A stretch of DNA of 64,000 bases from Algoriphagus sp. TR-M9. Lineage in GTDB: Bacteria > Bacteroidota > Bacteroidia > Cytophagales > Cyclobacteriaceae. The stretch lies in assembly GCF_027594545.1 (NCBI RefSeq), contig NZ_CP115160.1:939001-1003000 (forward strand), in the 5' to 3' direction. Shown in pieces: positions 53,719 through 62,599 of this stretch. The position numbers and the translations under genes are program-made. Below the pieces are notes generated by a model. The model did not search any database. It was not told where the DNA came from and saw nothing but the letters and a program-made list of their open reading frames with translations. Every line of letters begins with the position of its first letter. The stretch's first letter is position 1.

Positions 53719-56046
53719 TTATAACATTCCTTCTATAGATTTTTCTAATTCTCTGGCGGTGGCCAAGAATTCTTCCACGTTCATATCTCTAAAGAAAATC
53801 AAGCCATGGCTAGATCTAACCTTGGCACGCTCATGCAGGTAAAAGTAATTTTTACCCAGCAAAAGCTGAATAGCATCCAGCTGATCTACCCAGATCCTTT
53901 TGGCTACGGTACTGAATTTACCATTGTGCGAGTAGCTCGGGAATGAGGCATTCACCTGACTCATGTAGCAGTTTGAGAAGGAATCTTCCATGACGGACAT
54001 ATCTCCCAGAGATACCGGCACGATCACATTGGCTTCGTGCGGCTCAAACTTGAACCATACATTTCTATAGCCTATGATTCGGAGCTCGCTGATATCTTTC
54101 TCTTCTCCCCACTGGCGCACCGCTTCTGCAGTTGCCTGAAGTACTTTATAGTGGGTGTCGGGTCCGGAACCTTCCGGATCAAGCGTCAAGCTAATCTTTG
54201 TAGGGTTCACTTTCCGGAACATTTCCACGATCGGTTCTACGTCACGTTTTTTGTCCGGCTGCTCCGTGAAGATGTCTCCGGTATAAAATCCTAGTCTCAG
54301 GTGGTGTACGTTTTTCACCTGTACTCCAAAGTGCGCCCATACCAGCTCTTCCTCAAACTCACGGATCATACCTTTGAGTTTTTGGATTTTTGCAGGGTTC
54401 TTTTCCCCGTCATAGCTATTCCTCAGGATGCTGATCACTTCGTTGATGGTCTCACGAAGTTGGGATTTATTTTTGATTTCAAATACAGTCACCAATGCTC
54501 TTACCACTCTATGGCAAAGCCCTCTTTTGCGCTCAGCAGGATCTTCTGAAGCTACATTGGTCAGGTAGTGATAGACATCCTTGTCCGTTTTCAGGCTATA
54601 CCCCACTTCAAAGAAGTCTTCGAAGTTTACCATCTGGATTTTATTGTCATCCAGAAGTTTTTTGGTATGCTGCAGCGTGTCAATGACGAAGGTATTGGTC
54701 ACTGCGGTAAAGCCAGATGTCAGCACGGAGAAGTGTGCTTCATTTGTAGGCTCATGCAGCTGATTGGTGATATGAGGCAAAATTCCCAGGGAAATATCAT
54801 CGTGGTGCGGTCCGGTATGAAGTAAAACCTCATTCTTTTCCTGTTCCAGTCCCTTAGCCAATTTGGCTTCTATGCTCTCCATCACTTGCTTTACCGTATC
54901 CTCAGAGAGTCCAGGGATCAATCGGGTATATTTATCGGCTTTCAGGTCTGCCAGTCTTAGCCTGTGTCCATATTTGCCTAGTTTTTTACAGAGGTCTATG
55001 ACTGCTCTCTCGGTTTTTTCCCAAGTCCACTCACCTTTCTCGTAGTAAGCATCTATGGAGTCTGTCAGTCTCACAGCAGCACCTTTGGTCAGGTAGAAAC
55101 GGCCGTTTTTCAGTTTTTGAAGTACTGTACCAGGGAATACATTGTTCAGTGGAGTCTCTAGGGAATCCCTTACTATACCTGCCTTGGCTTCCCCTGCGGC
55201 GATGATAATCGCTACAGCGTCCTGATTATAAACTATGGTGTCTAGTCCTATGGTGATCACCAGCCTGTTGGAAGAAACCTCAATTCCTCCCAAGTCACCA
55301 GCTGCTACCGCTTGGGTTTCGAAGTTAGTTTCAGTCAGTCGCGTAACCGAGTACACATGGGATCCGCGGGTGTTGAAGGCTATGTGTCCATCTGGGCCAA
55401 TGCCGCCTAGGAAGAAGCCAATTCCGCCTTTGTCCCGGATTTTTTGCTCGTACTCTCCACACCACTGATCGATCATATAGATGGACTCTTGCTGTAGTTT
55501 TTCCAGTTCAGTCTCAGGATCTCTGAATCGTAAAGACAAATCTACTTTCAGGTCAGGGAAAACCTCTTTAAAATGTAGGCCATTGGCCAAAGGAATTTCA
55601 TCGGAATTGATCAGGATGGCATTTTCCTTAGATAAACCAAAGCCTTCGATGTAAAACTTATTTACGTAATCGTAAAAACTATTTGCCTGCTTAGCGGAAA
55701 TAGGATAAAACTCATCAATCTGAACGAAAGTCAAATCTTTCAAAACGGGCTTCTTCGTATCTCCCAATCCGTATTTGGTACGTACATCCTTGCCCTTTTT
55801 GTTGTCCCAGTTATCCAGTAAAAACTGCGTCCACTTGATGAAAAATTCAGGTGTTTTGCCAGTAGGCAAACTGATGACGCCCTGAGGATTGGCAGCAGCC
55901 CATTCTAGAAATCTACATGCCGTAAGAAGCCCTAGTTTAGGGAAGTTATCTACGGTAAGGTAGGGGATAAGAGTGCTGATTTTGTCCACTCCGGATTCCT
56001 TGAGAAAACATTTTTCTACTTCTGATAGCGGATAATTGCTTAGCAT
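53719..56046 (-). CDS. NagB-like deaminase domain fused to a PIG-L/LmbE-like domain
   Basis: 775 residues, against about 265 for simple NagB. N-terminal NagB-fold domain (about 20-345): LPTGKTPEFF, FVQIDEFYPIS (Asp111, equal to E. coli Asp72), and GPDGHIAFNT with Asp219 and His221 matching Asp141/His143, but Thr226 where NagB has the catalytic Glu148. Central linker 350-405. C-terminal domain with LLHTGPHHDDISLG (412-420) and PEGSGPDTHYKVLQA, resembling the HPDD and later His motifs of PIG-L/LmbE N-deacetylases. Long forms of this kind are known in Bacteroides but are poorly characterised. An attractive reading is deacetylation plus deamination of an amino-sugar phosphate in one protein; the missing Glu makes this uncertain. 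A ROK kinase follows in the operon. Confidence 0.88.
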   Translation of the reverse strand: MLSNYPLSEVEKCFLKESGVDKISTLIPYLTVDNFPKLGLLTACRFLEWAAANPQGVISLPTGKTPEFFIKWTQFLLDNWDNKKGKDVRTKYGLGDTKKPVLKDLTFVQIDEFYPISAKQANSFYDYVNKFYIEGFGLSKENAILINSDEIPLANGLHFKEVFPDLKVDLSLRFRDPETELEKLQQESIYMIDQWCGEYEQKIRDKGGIGFFLGGIGPDGHIAFNTRGSHVYSVTRLTETNFETQAVAAGDLGGIEVSSNRLVITIGLDTIVYNQDAVAIIIAAGEAKAGIVRDSLETPLNNVFPGTVLQKLKNGRFYLTKGAAVRLTDSIDAYYEKGEWTWEKTERAVIDLCKKLGKYGHRLRLADLKADKYTRLIPGLSEDTVKQVMESIEAKLAKGLEQEKNEVLLHTGPHHDDISLGILPHITNQLHEPTNEAHFSVLTSGFTAVTNTFVIDTLQHTKKLLDDNKIQMVNFEDFFEVGYSLKTDKDVYHYLTNVASEDPAERKRGLCHRVVRALVTVFEIKNKSQLRETINEVISILRNSYDGEKNPAKIQKLKGMIREFEEELVWAHFGVQVKNVHHLRLGFYTGDIFTEQPDKKRDVEPIVEMFRKVNPTKISLTLDPEGSGPDTHYKVLQATAEAVRQWGEEKDISELRIIGYRNVWFKFEPHEANVIVPVSLGDMSVMEDSFSNCYMSQVNASFPSYSHNGKFSTVAKRIWVDQLDAIQLLLGKNYFYLHERAKVRSSHGLIFFRDMNVEEFLATARELEKSIEGML

Positions 56047-56072
56047 ACTGTGGGAACAGATTTAGTTTGTAT

Positions 56073-56086
56073 TGAAAACGATTTTA
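56073..56086. promoter_or_regulatory. LacI-type operator-like site before the NagB-like gene
   Basis: TGAAAACGATTTTA fits the LacI-family pattern TGnAAnCGnTTnCA at all fixed positions but one. A second, weaker site with the AAnCGnTT core lies at 56139-56148 (AAATCGTTTT), the exact complement of AAAACGATTT at 56075-56084. Both lie 27-102 bases before the start codon. Confidence 0.45.
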
Positions 56087-56153
56087 GATACTCTTCGATG
56101 TTCTGAAGAATTGTTTTGTGTTAAATCCCTGTGGATATAAATCGTTTTTGGAA

Positions 56154-56169
56154 TTTGACATTTGTCAAA
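56154..56169. promoter_or_regulatory. Palindrome TTTGACA-TT-TGTCAAA
   Basis: A perfect 7-bp inverted repeat with a 2-base spacer, centred about 115 bases before the NagB-like start codon in a 240-base gap. No U-run. It is likely a regulator-binding site; which regulator is unknown. Confidence 0.5.
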
Positions 56170-56286
56170 ACAATCTATTGGAACTAGTCGTCTGGTACGT
56201 TACACTTTCTGACTACTCAAATGTAGAAAAAAGTTTTTGATTAAAACACACTTTTATAAAAATTTTAATAAAGTATTCACTTTGAC

Positions 56287-57741
56287 TTAAAGTTGCCTCG
56301 TAAATGCCAACTTGATTCGCGCCTGAAACTCCTCGATAATCTTGAAGATTTCTACGAGGGTGACCTGCTGAACTTTGGTGATTTGGGCTATCACCAGATG
56401 GTTTTTTGGTTTTTGACCTCGCTGCAATATTAACTCTGCCTGATTTTCCAGTCTCAGACTCATCAAGTAATCAAAGGCATGGGTAAGTTCCTGGGCTTCC
56501 TTGGCATTGAAAACGCCCTTTCCTTGGAGCAGTGCGATTCGGGTCACGGTGTTGGTTTCGAAGATTCTGTATTTCAGCGCATAGATTCTTACCAGGTCTA
56601 CTATAGGCCGCATGGTTTGTTTCAGGTTGATTTGCCTTTCTCCGTCGATTTTTTCGGTTTTGATCTGCCTGAAAAATGTCAAAGGGGGCTCGTATTGGAG
56701 GGCGTTGAATCCCAGACTAAAAAAGAAGCGTTCCGGTGCATTTTCCATCAAGGTATCCATGTGGCTTTTTAGTGCTTCCAGGAGGGAGTCTTCTCCATAA
56801 ATGGCCCTGCAATCAAAGAAGGTGGAGTATTTCATGGCTGTTTCCTGGGACGAGTCAGCTACCCATGCATCATAATTTCTTTTCCAGTGAGAAAGGGAAT
56901 GAGTCCACTTGGGATTCATTGCCATCAGTTCCCCTTCACAAAAGGAAATGCCAATCTGATCCATGGCAGTAGAAACCCGGGTAGCGAATTGCAGAAAATA
57001 AGCCCGAACCTCCTCTCGGTGTTCGTTAGCTTTGTCCTCATAGATGATGGCATTGTCCTGGTCAGTTTTCAAAGTGAGTTCACCTCTTCCTTCACTTCCC
57101 AGGACGAAAAAGACAAATTTGGCAGGGGCTGGCCCCACCTCTTTCAGCACCCGTTCTATCACCCGCTGCGTAATGGTGTCTGCTACAGTAGTGATGATCT
57201 GATTGACTATGCCAGCTTTCATGCCCCGAGAGAGCAGCAGGTGGATCAGATCCGGCATTCTTTCCCACTTACTCTTCAATTCTGGGATTTGCCTGGCCTC
57301 CTTCACCGATTGGATAAACATGAAAGGTCCTTGGGACTGCTCAGTCAGGATCTTGGTTCTGCTGATCCAGCCTACGTATTCGCCTTTTTCCTCTACCAGA
57401 AGGTACCGGGATTTGGTTCGGAACATGAGCATCAAAGCCTCTACTAGATAAGAGTCAGGATGTATGCTCACCATGTCTTTCTCCATGATTTGGCTTACTT
57501 GAATAGCAGGAGAAAGGCGCTGGGCCAGTAATCGGTCCCGTAAAGTGATATCAGTGATGTAGCCGGAAATCTGATTTACCGAATTGCCTATAAAGACACA
57601 ACTTACCTGTTCCTTTGCCATAAGCATGGCACATTCGGTAACGCTGGCATCCGCTTTACACATGCGTAGATGCCGAAAATGTAAATCTCTTACCCGCTTG
57701 GAGTAAAACTGATCTGCGATAAAAGAACTGTCTGGCTGCAT
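56287..57741 (-). CDS. CBS-pair / DUF294 putative nucleotidyltransferase
   Basis: 484 residues. Two CBS motifs at about 25-80 and 85-135 (CVFIGNSVNQISGYITDITLRD; EYVGWISRTKILTE) are followed by a DUF294 nucleotidyltransferase-like domain with LGSEGRGELTLKTDQDNAIIYED (Gly215-Ser216, Asp227/Asp229), and a DUF294 C-terminal helical domain. Larger relatives have a cyclic-nucleotide-binding domain in front, which is absent here. CBS pairs usually sense adenine nucleotides. The enzyme activity and target are not known; protein nucleotidylation similar to GlnD is a guess from motif likeness. It is transcribed alone, upstream of nothing obvious. Confidence 0.87.
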   Translation of the reverse strand: MQPDSSFIADQFYSKRVRDLHFRHLRMCKADASVTECAMLMAKEQVSCVFIGNSVNQISGYITDITLRDRLLAQRLSPAIQVSQIMEKDMVSIHPDSYLVEALMLMFRTKSRYLLVEEKGEYVGWISRTKILTEQSQGPFMFIQSVKEARQIPELKSKWERMPDLIHLLLSRGMKAGIVNQIITTVADTITQRVIERVLKEVGPAPAKFVFFVLGSEGRGELTLKTDQDNAIIYEDKANEHREEVRAYFLQFATRVSTAMDQIGISFCEGELMAMNPKWTHSLSHWKRNYDAWVADSSQETAMKYSTFFDCRAIYGEDSLLEALKSHMDTLMENAPERFFFSLGFNALQYEPPLTFFRQIKTEKIDGERQINLKQTMRPIVDLVRIYALKYRIFETNTVTRIALLQGKGVFNAKEAQELTHAFDYLMSLRLENQAELILQRGQKPKNHLVIAQITKVQQVTLVEIFKIIEEFQARIKLAFTRQL

Positions 57742-57897
57742 AGAATGAATAGAAAAATCGGTGCGAGCAAGTTTAAAGTGGAAGTTAACCGGGAGTATGA
57801 GGTAGATTGGTCTCCTGGGAAATTATTTTCTAGCTATCAATTTAATGACTAAAAGCCTTTAGGAAACATGATTTACAAAATTTATTAACTTTCATCC

Positions 57898-58392
57898 ATG
57901 CTTGTAATCGTAACTGGAGTATCGGGCTCCGGAAAAACCACCTTAGGCTCCCATCTTGCCGATAAATTGAATGTGCCTTTTTTTGATGCGGATGATTTTC
58001 ATACCCAAGAGAACGTCGCCAAAATGAGCAGGGGATTTCCGCTCAATGATGAGGACAGAATGCCCTGGCTGAATAATCTGGCCAAGCTACTTTTGGACTC
58101 TGAAAAGTCAGGAGGGGCTGTTCTGGCCTGCTCTGCACTGAAGGAGCATTACAGAAAGATTTTGCAGGTCAGTGCGGAATTAAAATGGATACATCTCCAG
58201 GGAGCAAAGGAATTGATCTGGGAGCGCATGCTTGCGAGAAAGAATCATTACATGAAAGCAGAAATGCTGGACTCTCAGTTTGCTACCTGGGAGGAACCTG
58301 GCTATGGTCTTAAACTCAGTATCGCGCAGGAGCCCAATGCCATGCTGGAGGAGGCTCTTGCCTATTTAGAACTGAAAGCTGCCAGGGGATAG
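57898..58392 (+). CDS. gntK: Gluconokinase
   Basis: 164 residues, typical of GntK-type thermoresistant/thermosensitive gluconokinases. IVTGVSGSGKTTLGSHLADKL is the P-loop (Gly7-Thr14), FFDADDFHTQENVAKMSRGFPLNDEDRMPWL the gluconate-binding region, VLACSALKEHYRKIL and RKNHYMKAEMLDSQFATWEEP the remaining conserved segments. It makes 6-phosphogluconate for the pentose phosphate or Entner-Doudoroff routes. A -7-like TAACTTTC lies just upstream. A GntP permease is encoded 44 kb away in the same window, so uptake and phosphorylation could be linked through regulation, not through an operon. Confidence 0.95.
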   Translation: MLVIVTGVSGSGKTTLGSHLADKLNVPFFDADDFHTQENVAKMSRGFPLNDEDRMPWLNNLAKLLLDSEKSGGAVLACSALKEHYRKILQVSAELKWIHLQGAKELIWERMLARKNHYMKAEMLDSQFATWEEPGYGLKLSIAQEPNAMLEEALAYLELKAARG

Positions 58393-58522
58393 TATGGAAC
58401 GGATCAGTTATTTACCTATAGATAATTACTAATAAATCAGTGAAATAAGTCAATTTTAGTGATGAGTTGCTTTAAGAGTTAGAAAGTCCGAAATTAGAAA
58501 TTCATCAAGACCAAGCCTCATC

Positions 58523-59890
58523 ATGAAAAGTGCTCCTAATCTATTGCTGATTGCTTTTTGCAGCTTCACTTTCAATGCTTTTTCCCAAAGCTATCTCATC
58601 TCCAATGTGCACATTATTAGCATGGAGAACGATCAGGTTTTGGAAAATCAATCTCTACTCGTGAGTGATGGGAAAATTAAAGCAATTGCACCTATGGACG
58701 AGGCATCGACCTTTGATGGCCATACGGTTTATGATGGGCAGGGCGCATATCTTTTTCCTGGATTGGCGGAATTTCACTCGCATATTCCAGTGGCAGAAAA
58801 TGGAGACACCCGGCTTCAGGAGGAGGCTATGTGGCTCTACCTAGCCAACGGAGTGTTAAGGGTAAGAGGGATGATAGGCCATGGTTCGCATCTGCCCTTA
58901 AAGGAGCGGATAGATTCCGGAGAATTGGCTGGTCCCAAACTTTTTCTCTCTGGGCCTTCCTTCAGAGGGGCTACAGTTTCCTCTCCAGAGCAAGCTGCTC
59001 AGATGGTGCGGGATGAAAAAGCTGCCGGATATGATCATTTAAAGCTGCATCCTGGACTGGAAATGGATGAATTTTTGGCCATAGCCCAGACAGCCCAGGA
59101 ATTGGAGATTCCCTTTGGTGGACACGTTTCCTTAGCGGTGGGTTTGAAGGCTAGTTTGGAGAATGGCTATAAATCTGTAGAGCATATGGACGGCTATGTG
59201 GAGGCATTGGTTCCTGATTATTCCAGAGTCTTAGACCCGAGAATTGCAGGGCCCTTTTCCATGCTTTTGGTAGGGGAGGCGGATAGAAGTAGATTACCAG
59301 AATTAGTGGATTTGACCTTGGAAACAGGTGCTTGGATGGCGCCGACTTTGACGCTGTTTGATCGATATTTTGGGTTCAGGGAAGCTGAAGAATATAGAAG
59401 CGCGCCAGAAATGAAGTACATGTCTGCAGATCAGGTGCAAAGCTGGATCAATGCCAAGACACCTTATGAGAAATCCGGAATATTGACCCGGGAAAACGTG
59501 CAGCCCTATTTGGATTTTCGAAATGAACTTTTGATGACCTTGCATGATGCTGGGGTGCCTATTTTGATGTCCTCGGATTCCCCACAGGTATTTAATGTGC
59601 CGGGTTTTTCCATTCACCATGAGATTGCTTTGATGTCTGAGGCGGGCATGTCAAATTTTGAAATATTGAAAACCGGTTCAATTAATCCGGCCAGCTATTT
59701 TGAGCAGGAGGGGGAATGGGGCGTGATCAGAGCAGGCGCATCTGCTGATTTTGTATTGGTACAGGGTAATCCTCTGGAAAATCTGGAAGCCTTGAAAAGC
59801 CCACTTATGGTGGTGATGAAAGGGAAGATTTATGATAGAAATGAGTTGCAAAAGCAACTGGCCAAGATCGCAGCTAGGTACAAGCGCTAA
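58523..59890 (+). CDS. Exported amidohydrolase-family metalloenzyme
   Basis: 455 residues. Signal peptide 1-21 (IAFCSFTFNAFSQ). Amidohydrolase barrel with FHSHIPV (His85, His87), LKLHPG with Lys174 as possible carbamylated bridge, GGHVSLAV (His201), SVEHMDGY (His221) and LMSSDSPQ (Asp352), a full binuclear metal set in the order seen in imidazolonepropionase- and prolidase-like secreted enzymes of this superfamily. The final part (GVIRAGASADFVLVQGNPLENL) forms the small beta domain. It probably hydrolyses a cyclic amide or a peptide-like substrate in the periplasm; the natural substrate is unknown. No operon partner. Confidence 0.88.
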   Translation: MKSAPNLLLIAFCSFTFNAFSQSYLISNVHIISMENDQVLENQSLLVSDGKIKAIAPMDEASTFDGHTVYDGQGAYLFPGLAEFHSHIPVAENGDTRLQEEAMWLYLANGVLRVRGMIGHGSHLPLKERIDSGELAGPKLFLSGPSFRGATVSSPEQAAQMVRDEKAAGYDHLKLHPGLEMDEFLAIAQTAQELEIPFGGHVSLAVGLKASLENGYKSVEHMDGYVEALVPDYSRVLDPRIAGPFSMLLVGEADRSRLPELVDLTLETGAWMAPTLTLFDRYFGFREAEEYRSAPEMKYMSADQVQSWINAKTPYEKSGILTRENVQPYLDFRNELLMTLHDAGVPILMSSDSPQVFNVPGFSIHHEIALMSEAGMSNFEILKTGSINPASYFEQEGEWGVIRAGASADFVLVQGNPLENLEALKSPLMVVMKGKIYDRNELQKQLAKIAARYKR

Positions 59891-60091
59891 TCAACTTCCT
59901 GAGGATAATAACGATAAAACGATTTATTGACAGTTATGTGGCTAAATAAAGCCAAATAGGATTTGCTTAACACTAGCATTCAGATGCTAAGAACATCGGT
60001 CTTCTGGACGGCTGGGCGGAGAGGTATTGGATACTGGCGTCATTCCGTATATTCATGTTTCTGATTTACCTATACATTCACTCCAAGCATT

Positions 60092-61231
60092 ATGAACCCG
60101 AAAAGCCAGATTTCCTCCTTTTTTCTAAGTCTTTTTTTTGTTTTGCCTCTGATGGCACAGACCAAGTCCACGATTATTCAGGAAGCTTCCTCGCTTAGCA
60201 TTTCCGGGGTGGAAGTTGGCCAATGGGAGGGTAAGAAGGTGTTTCGGTACACGTTGGACAATGGAACTATGCAAGTGGAACTTACCAACTTTGGGGGGAT
60301 TATCTCCAGAATTATAGTACCGGACAAAGATGGAAATCTAGAAAATGTGGTTCTGGCATTGGAGGAAATCCCGGATTACTTCACTAAAAATGGCCCCTAC
60401 CTGGGCGCCGCCGTGGGAAGGTATGCAAACAGAATAGGTGGGGCTTCTTTTAAGCTCCAAGGGGAGACTTATCACCTGACCAAAAACAACGGAGCACACA
60501 CCCTGCATGGAGGAGCAAAGGGTTTCGGCGTGAAAGTTTGGAACCCGGAAACCTATAAAAAAGAGGATGCCGTGGGCGTAAAAATGACCTATCTCAGTGT
60601 GGATGGAGAGGAAGGATTTCCCGGAAATCTAGAAACTACGCTTTGGATGGAATTGACTGCTGCTAATGAGCTGAAGTTAAGGTTCGAGTCTACTACCGAT
60701 AAGCCAACCGTAGTAAACCTGACCAATCATTCTTACTTTAACTTAAACGGCATGACTGGAGACGTGCGGGATCATGAATTGCAGATTTTTGCAGAGGCGA
60801 TTACACCTACAGGACCAGGTCAAATTCCAACAGGTGAACTCCAAGCAGTGGCCGGAACTCCTTTTGACTTTCAAAGCTCTAAAAATCTTGGCCAGCAACT
60901 GGATCAGGTGGAGGTAGGGTTTGATCACAATTTTGTCACCAAAACAGAAAACTCATCAGAGCTTCAAAAAATAGCCATAGTGAAGCACCCTGCTAGCGGA
61001 AGAGTGATGGAGGTTTTTTCCACCGCTCCTGGGGTGCAACTCTACACGTCCAATCATATGCGGGATTTTAAAGGTGCCGAGGGCAAAACCTATCAGCCGC
61101 ACTGGGCACTTTGCCTGGAGCCTGAGGGATGGCCTGATAGTCCAAATAAGCCAAATTTCCCATCTACAAATCTAGCTCCAGGAGACCAATATGAGCATGA
61201 GATAGTGTACCAATTCCATGTAGTACACTAA
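60092..61231 (+). CDS. galM: Exported aldose 1-epimerase
   Basis: 379 residues. Signal peptide 1-23 (LSLFFVLPLMAQ). GalM beta-sandwich: TNFGGIISRIIVPDKDG, GRYANRIGGASFKLQGETYHLTKNNGAHTLHGG (first His region), VVNLTNHSYFNL (catalytic His), GFDHNFV, and CLEPEGWPDSPNKPNFPS with the catalytic Glu. It equilibrates the anomers of galactose or glucose, here outside the cytoplasm. Galactokinase is encoded at 40 kb, but the two genes are not clustered. The epimerase may instead serve extracellular glycan breakdown products. An imperfect 16-base palindrome lies upstream at 59974-59989 (TAGCAT/ATGCTA). Confidence 0.92.
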   Translation: MNPKSQISSFFLSLFFVLPLMAQTKSTIIQEASSLSISGVEVGQWEGKKVFRYTLDNGTMQVELTNFGGIISRIIVPDKDGNLENVVLALEEIPDYFTKNGPYLGAAVGRYANRIGGASFKLQGETYHLTKNNGAHTLHGGAKGFGVKVWNPETYKKEDAVGVKMTYLSVDGEEGFPGNLETTLWMELTAANELKLRFESTTDKPTVVNLTNHSYFNLNGMTGDVRDHELQIFAEAITPTGPGQIPTGELQAVAGTPFDFQSSKNLGQQLDQVEVGFDHNFVTKTENSSELQKIAIVKHPASGRVMEVFSTAPGVQLYTSNHMRDFKGAEGKTYQPHWALCLEPEGWPDSPNKPNFPSTNLAPGDQYEHEIVYQFHVVH

Positions 61232-61267
61232 AAAGCAAGTTTTCCCTAACTAAGTAGAAGGTTTTTA

Positions 61268-61293
61268 TTAGATTGGGTATCTAACTAATCTAA
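61268..61293. promoter_or_regulatory. Nested inverted repeat before the 61.3-kb propeller gene
   Basis: TTAGAT (61268-61273) can pair with ATCTAA at 61279-61284, and TTAGATT (61268-61274) with AATCTAA at 61287-61293, just 7 bases before the start codon. The overlap with the ribosome-binding region suggests either an operator or a translation-blocking stem. Confidence 0.35.
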
Positions 61294-61300
61294 GCCCTCC

Positions 61301-62446
61301 ATGATTACTATTTCTAATAGACTTTTACTTGTACTCATTGTTTCATTTATCAGCACGCTGGGTTTTTCCCAAAACTACAGCATCAAAAAAGTAGGGGAGT
61401 TGCACCTGCAGAGCTTGGCTACGGCGGTGGTTCGGGATTATGACCCGAAGCGGGATATTTATCTAGGTTTCATTGACAAGGGTGCAGACGGTGTGGAACT
61501 GGCGATTTTCGATGCCGAGGGTGAAATTTTGGTCAGCATAAACCGTAGAGGCGAAGGGCCGGATGAGTACCAATCTTCCGCGTTGACAATGGGTTTTGCT
61601 TCAGATGGGAATATATGGGTGCAAACTTCCATGGAATTGCTGCAGTATGACTTGGAGTTTAACTTGATCCATAAAAAGAGATTTGAACCGAAAGTGACCA
61701 CTCACATTTATTCTGGTCCTAGGGCTAAATTTATTCCTCTTACTAAAGCTGATAATCCCTCTTTTGTGGTCAATATGTCAAATTCTTCAAACTTGGCTAC
61801 CTCTACCTATATTCCTTCAGAAATCCAGCTAGTAGATTATTATGACCCAGCAGCTAATGAAGTAAAATCTACCATTTCTTTAGGAAGTAGAAATGGGTTT
61901 AAGGGAATTGAAAACGAAGAGTTTCCAGTGAATGTAAATCCTATTTTCGCTGCAGATCCTCGGTTAAACAACCTATACCTGACCACTGCCTTGGATAATG
62001 AAATCACGGTTTACAACCCCATTAATTGGCATGTGATCCAAAGAATACCTGTGAAGCATGAGTCTTTTGAGCCACTGGATGATATTCCTATCCGGGAGTC
62101 CAATCTGCCTACCATGCCCACCATGGGTAATCCAGGGTTATTCGCACAAAATAAGACCTTATTGGTATTTGGGGCCGGAGTAGTGGGGCTAGTATATGTA
62201 CGTGGGGAATCTGAAGCCTCTTACGAATTGAGAAAGAGTACGGATAAAACATATAGATTCAATGATCCGGAATACCATAGGCTGATTCTCTTTAAAGACG
62301 GGGTCCAACTCCCAGGGGAACATGTAGTTCCTTCGGGCATCATAGAAATGCCCTTGACAGAAAACAGGTTTTTGGTCAAGGTAAACCTAGGGGAGGAAGA
62401 GCCGGATTACATTCCCTATGAAATATGGGAAGTGATCAAGGAGTAA
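61301..62446 (+). CDS. Exported 6-bladed beta-propeller protein
   Basis: 381 residues. Signal peptide 1-24 (LLVLIVSFISTLGFSQ). Repeated propeller motifs: FDAEGEILVSINRRGEGPDEYQ is characteristic of the Bacteroidota 6-bladed propeller family, and ALTMGFASDGNIWVQTSMELLQYDLEFNLIHKK, NEITVYNPINWHVIQRIP and RLILFKDGVQLPGEHV follow. No catalytic motif is visible; such proteins are often surface binding partners. It resembles in fold, not sequence, the DUF4221 lipoprotein at 50.7 kb. Transcribed with its own control region containing a nested inverted repeat. Confidence 0.85.
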   Translation: MITISNRLLLVLIVSFISTLGFSQNYSIKKVGELHLQSLATAVVRDYDPKRDIYLGFIDKGADGVELAIFDAEGEILVSINRRGEGPDEYQSSALTMGFASDGNIWVQTSMELLQYDLEFNLIHKKRFEPKVTTHIYSGPRAKFIPLTKADNPSFVVNMSNSSNLATSTYIPSEIQLVDYYDPAANEVKSTISLGSRNGFKGIENEEFPVNVNPIFAADPRLNNLYLTTALDNEITVYNPINWHVIQRIPVKHESFEPLDDIPIRESNLPTMPTMGNPGLFAQNKTLLVFGAGVVGLVYVRGESEASYELRKSTDKTYRFNDPEYHRLILFKDGVQLPGEHVVPSGIIEMPLTENRFLVKVNLGEEEPDYIPYEIWEVIKE

Positions 62447-62599
62447 AGCTGGCTTTCGTAAACCATTGGAGTAAATTTTTCAGCATACTGAGTAAGAACT
62501 ACACAGTTAAAATTACTAAAAACCGCTTTAAGAGCAGATAGTGTGGTGGGAACAGCCTTTGTAAGAAAATGGGGGAACACTAAACCAACTTAATTTCTT

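Noticed and set aside
56887..57447. Long open frame on the strand opposite the CBS-DUF294 gene (186 codons)
   Set aside because: It lies fully inside a clear gene, has no family likeness and reads as a shadow of the codon pattern.
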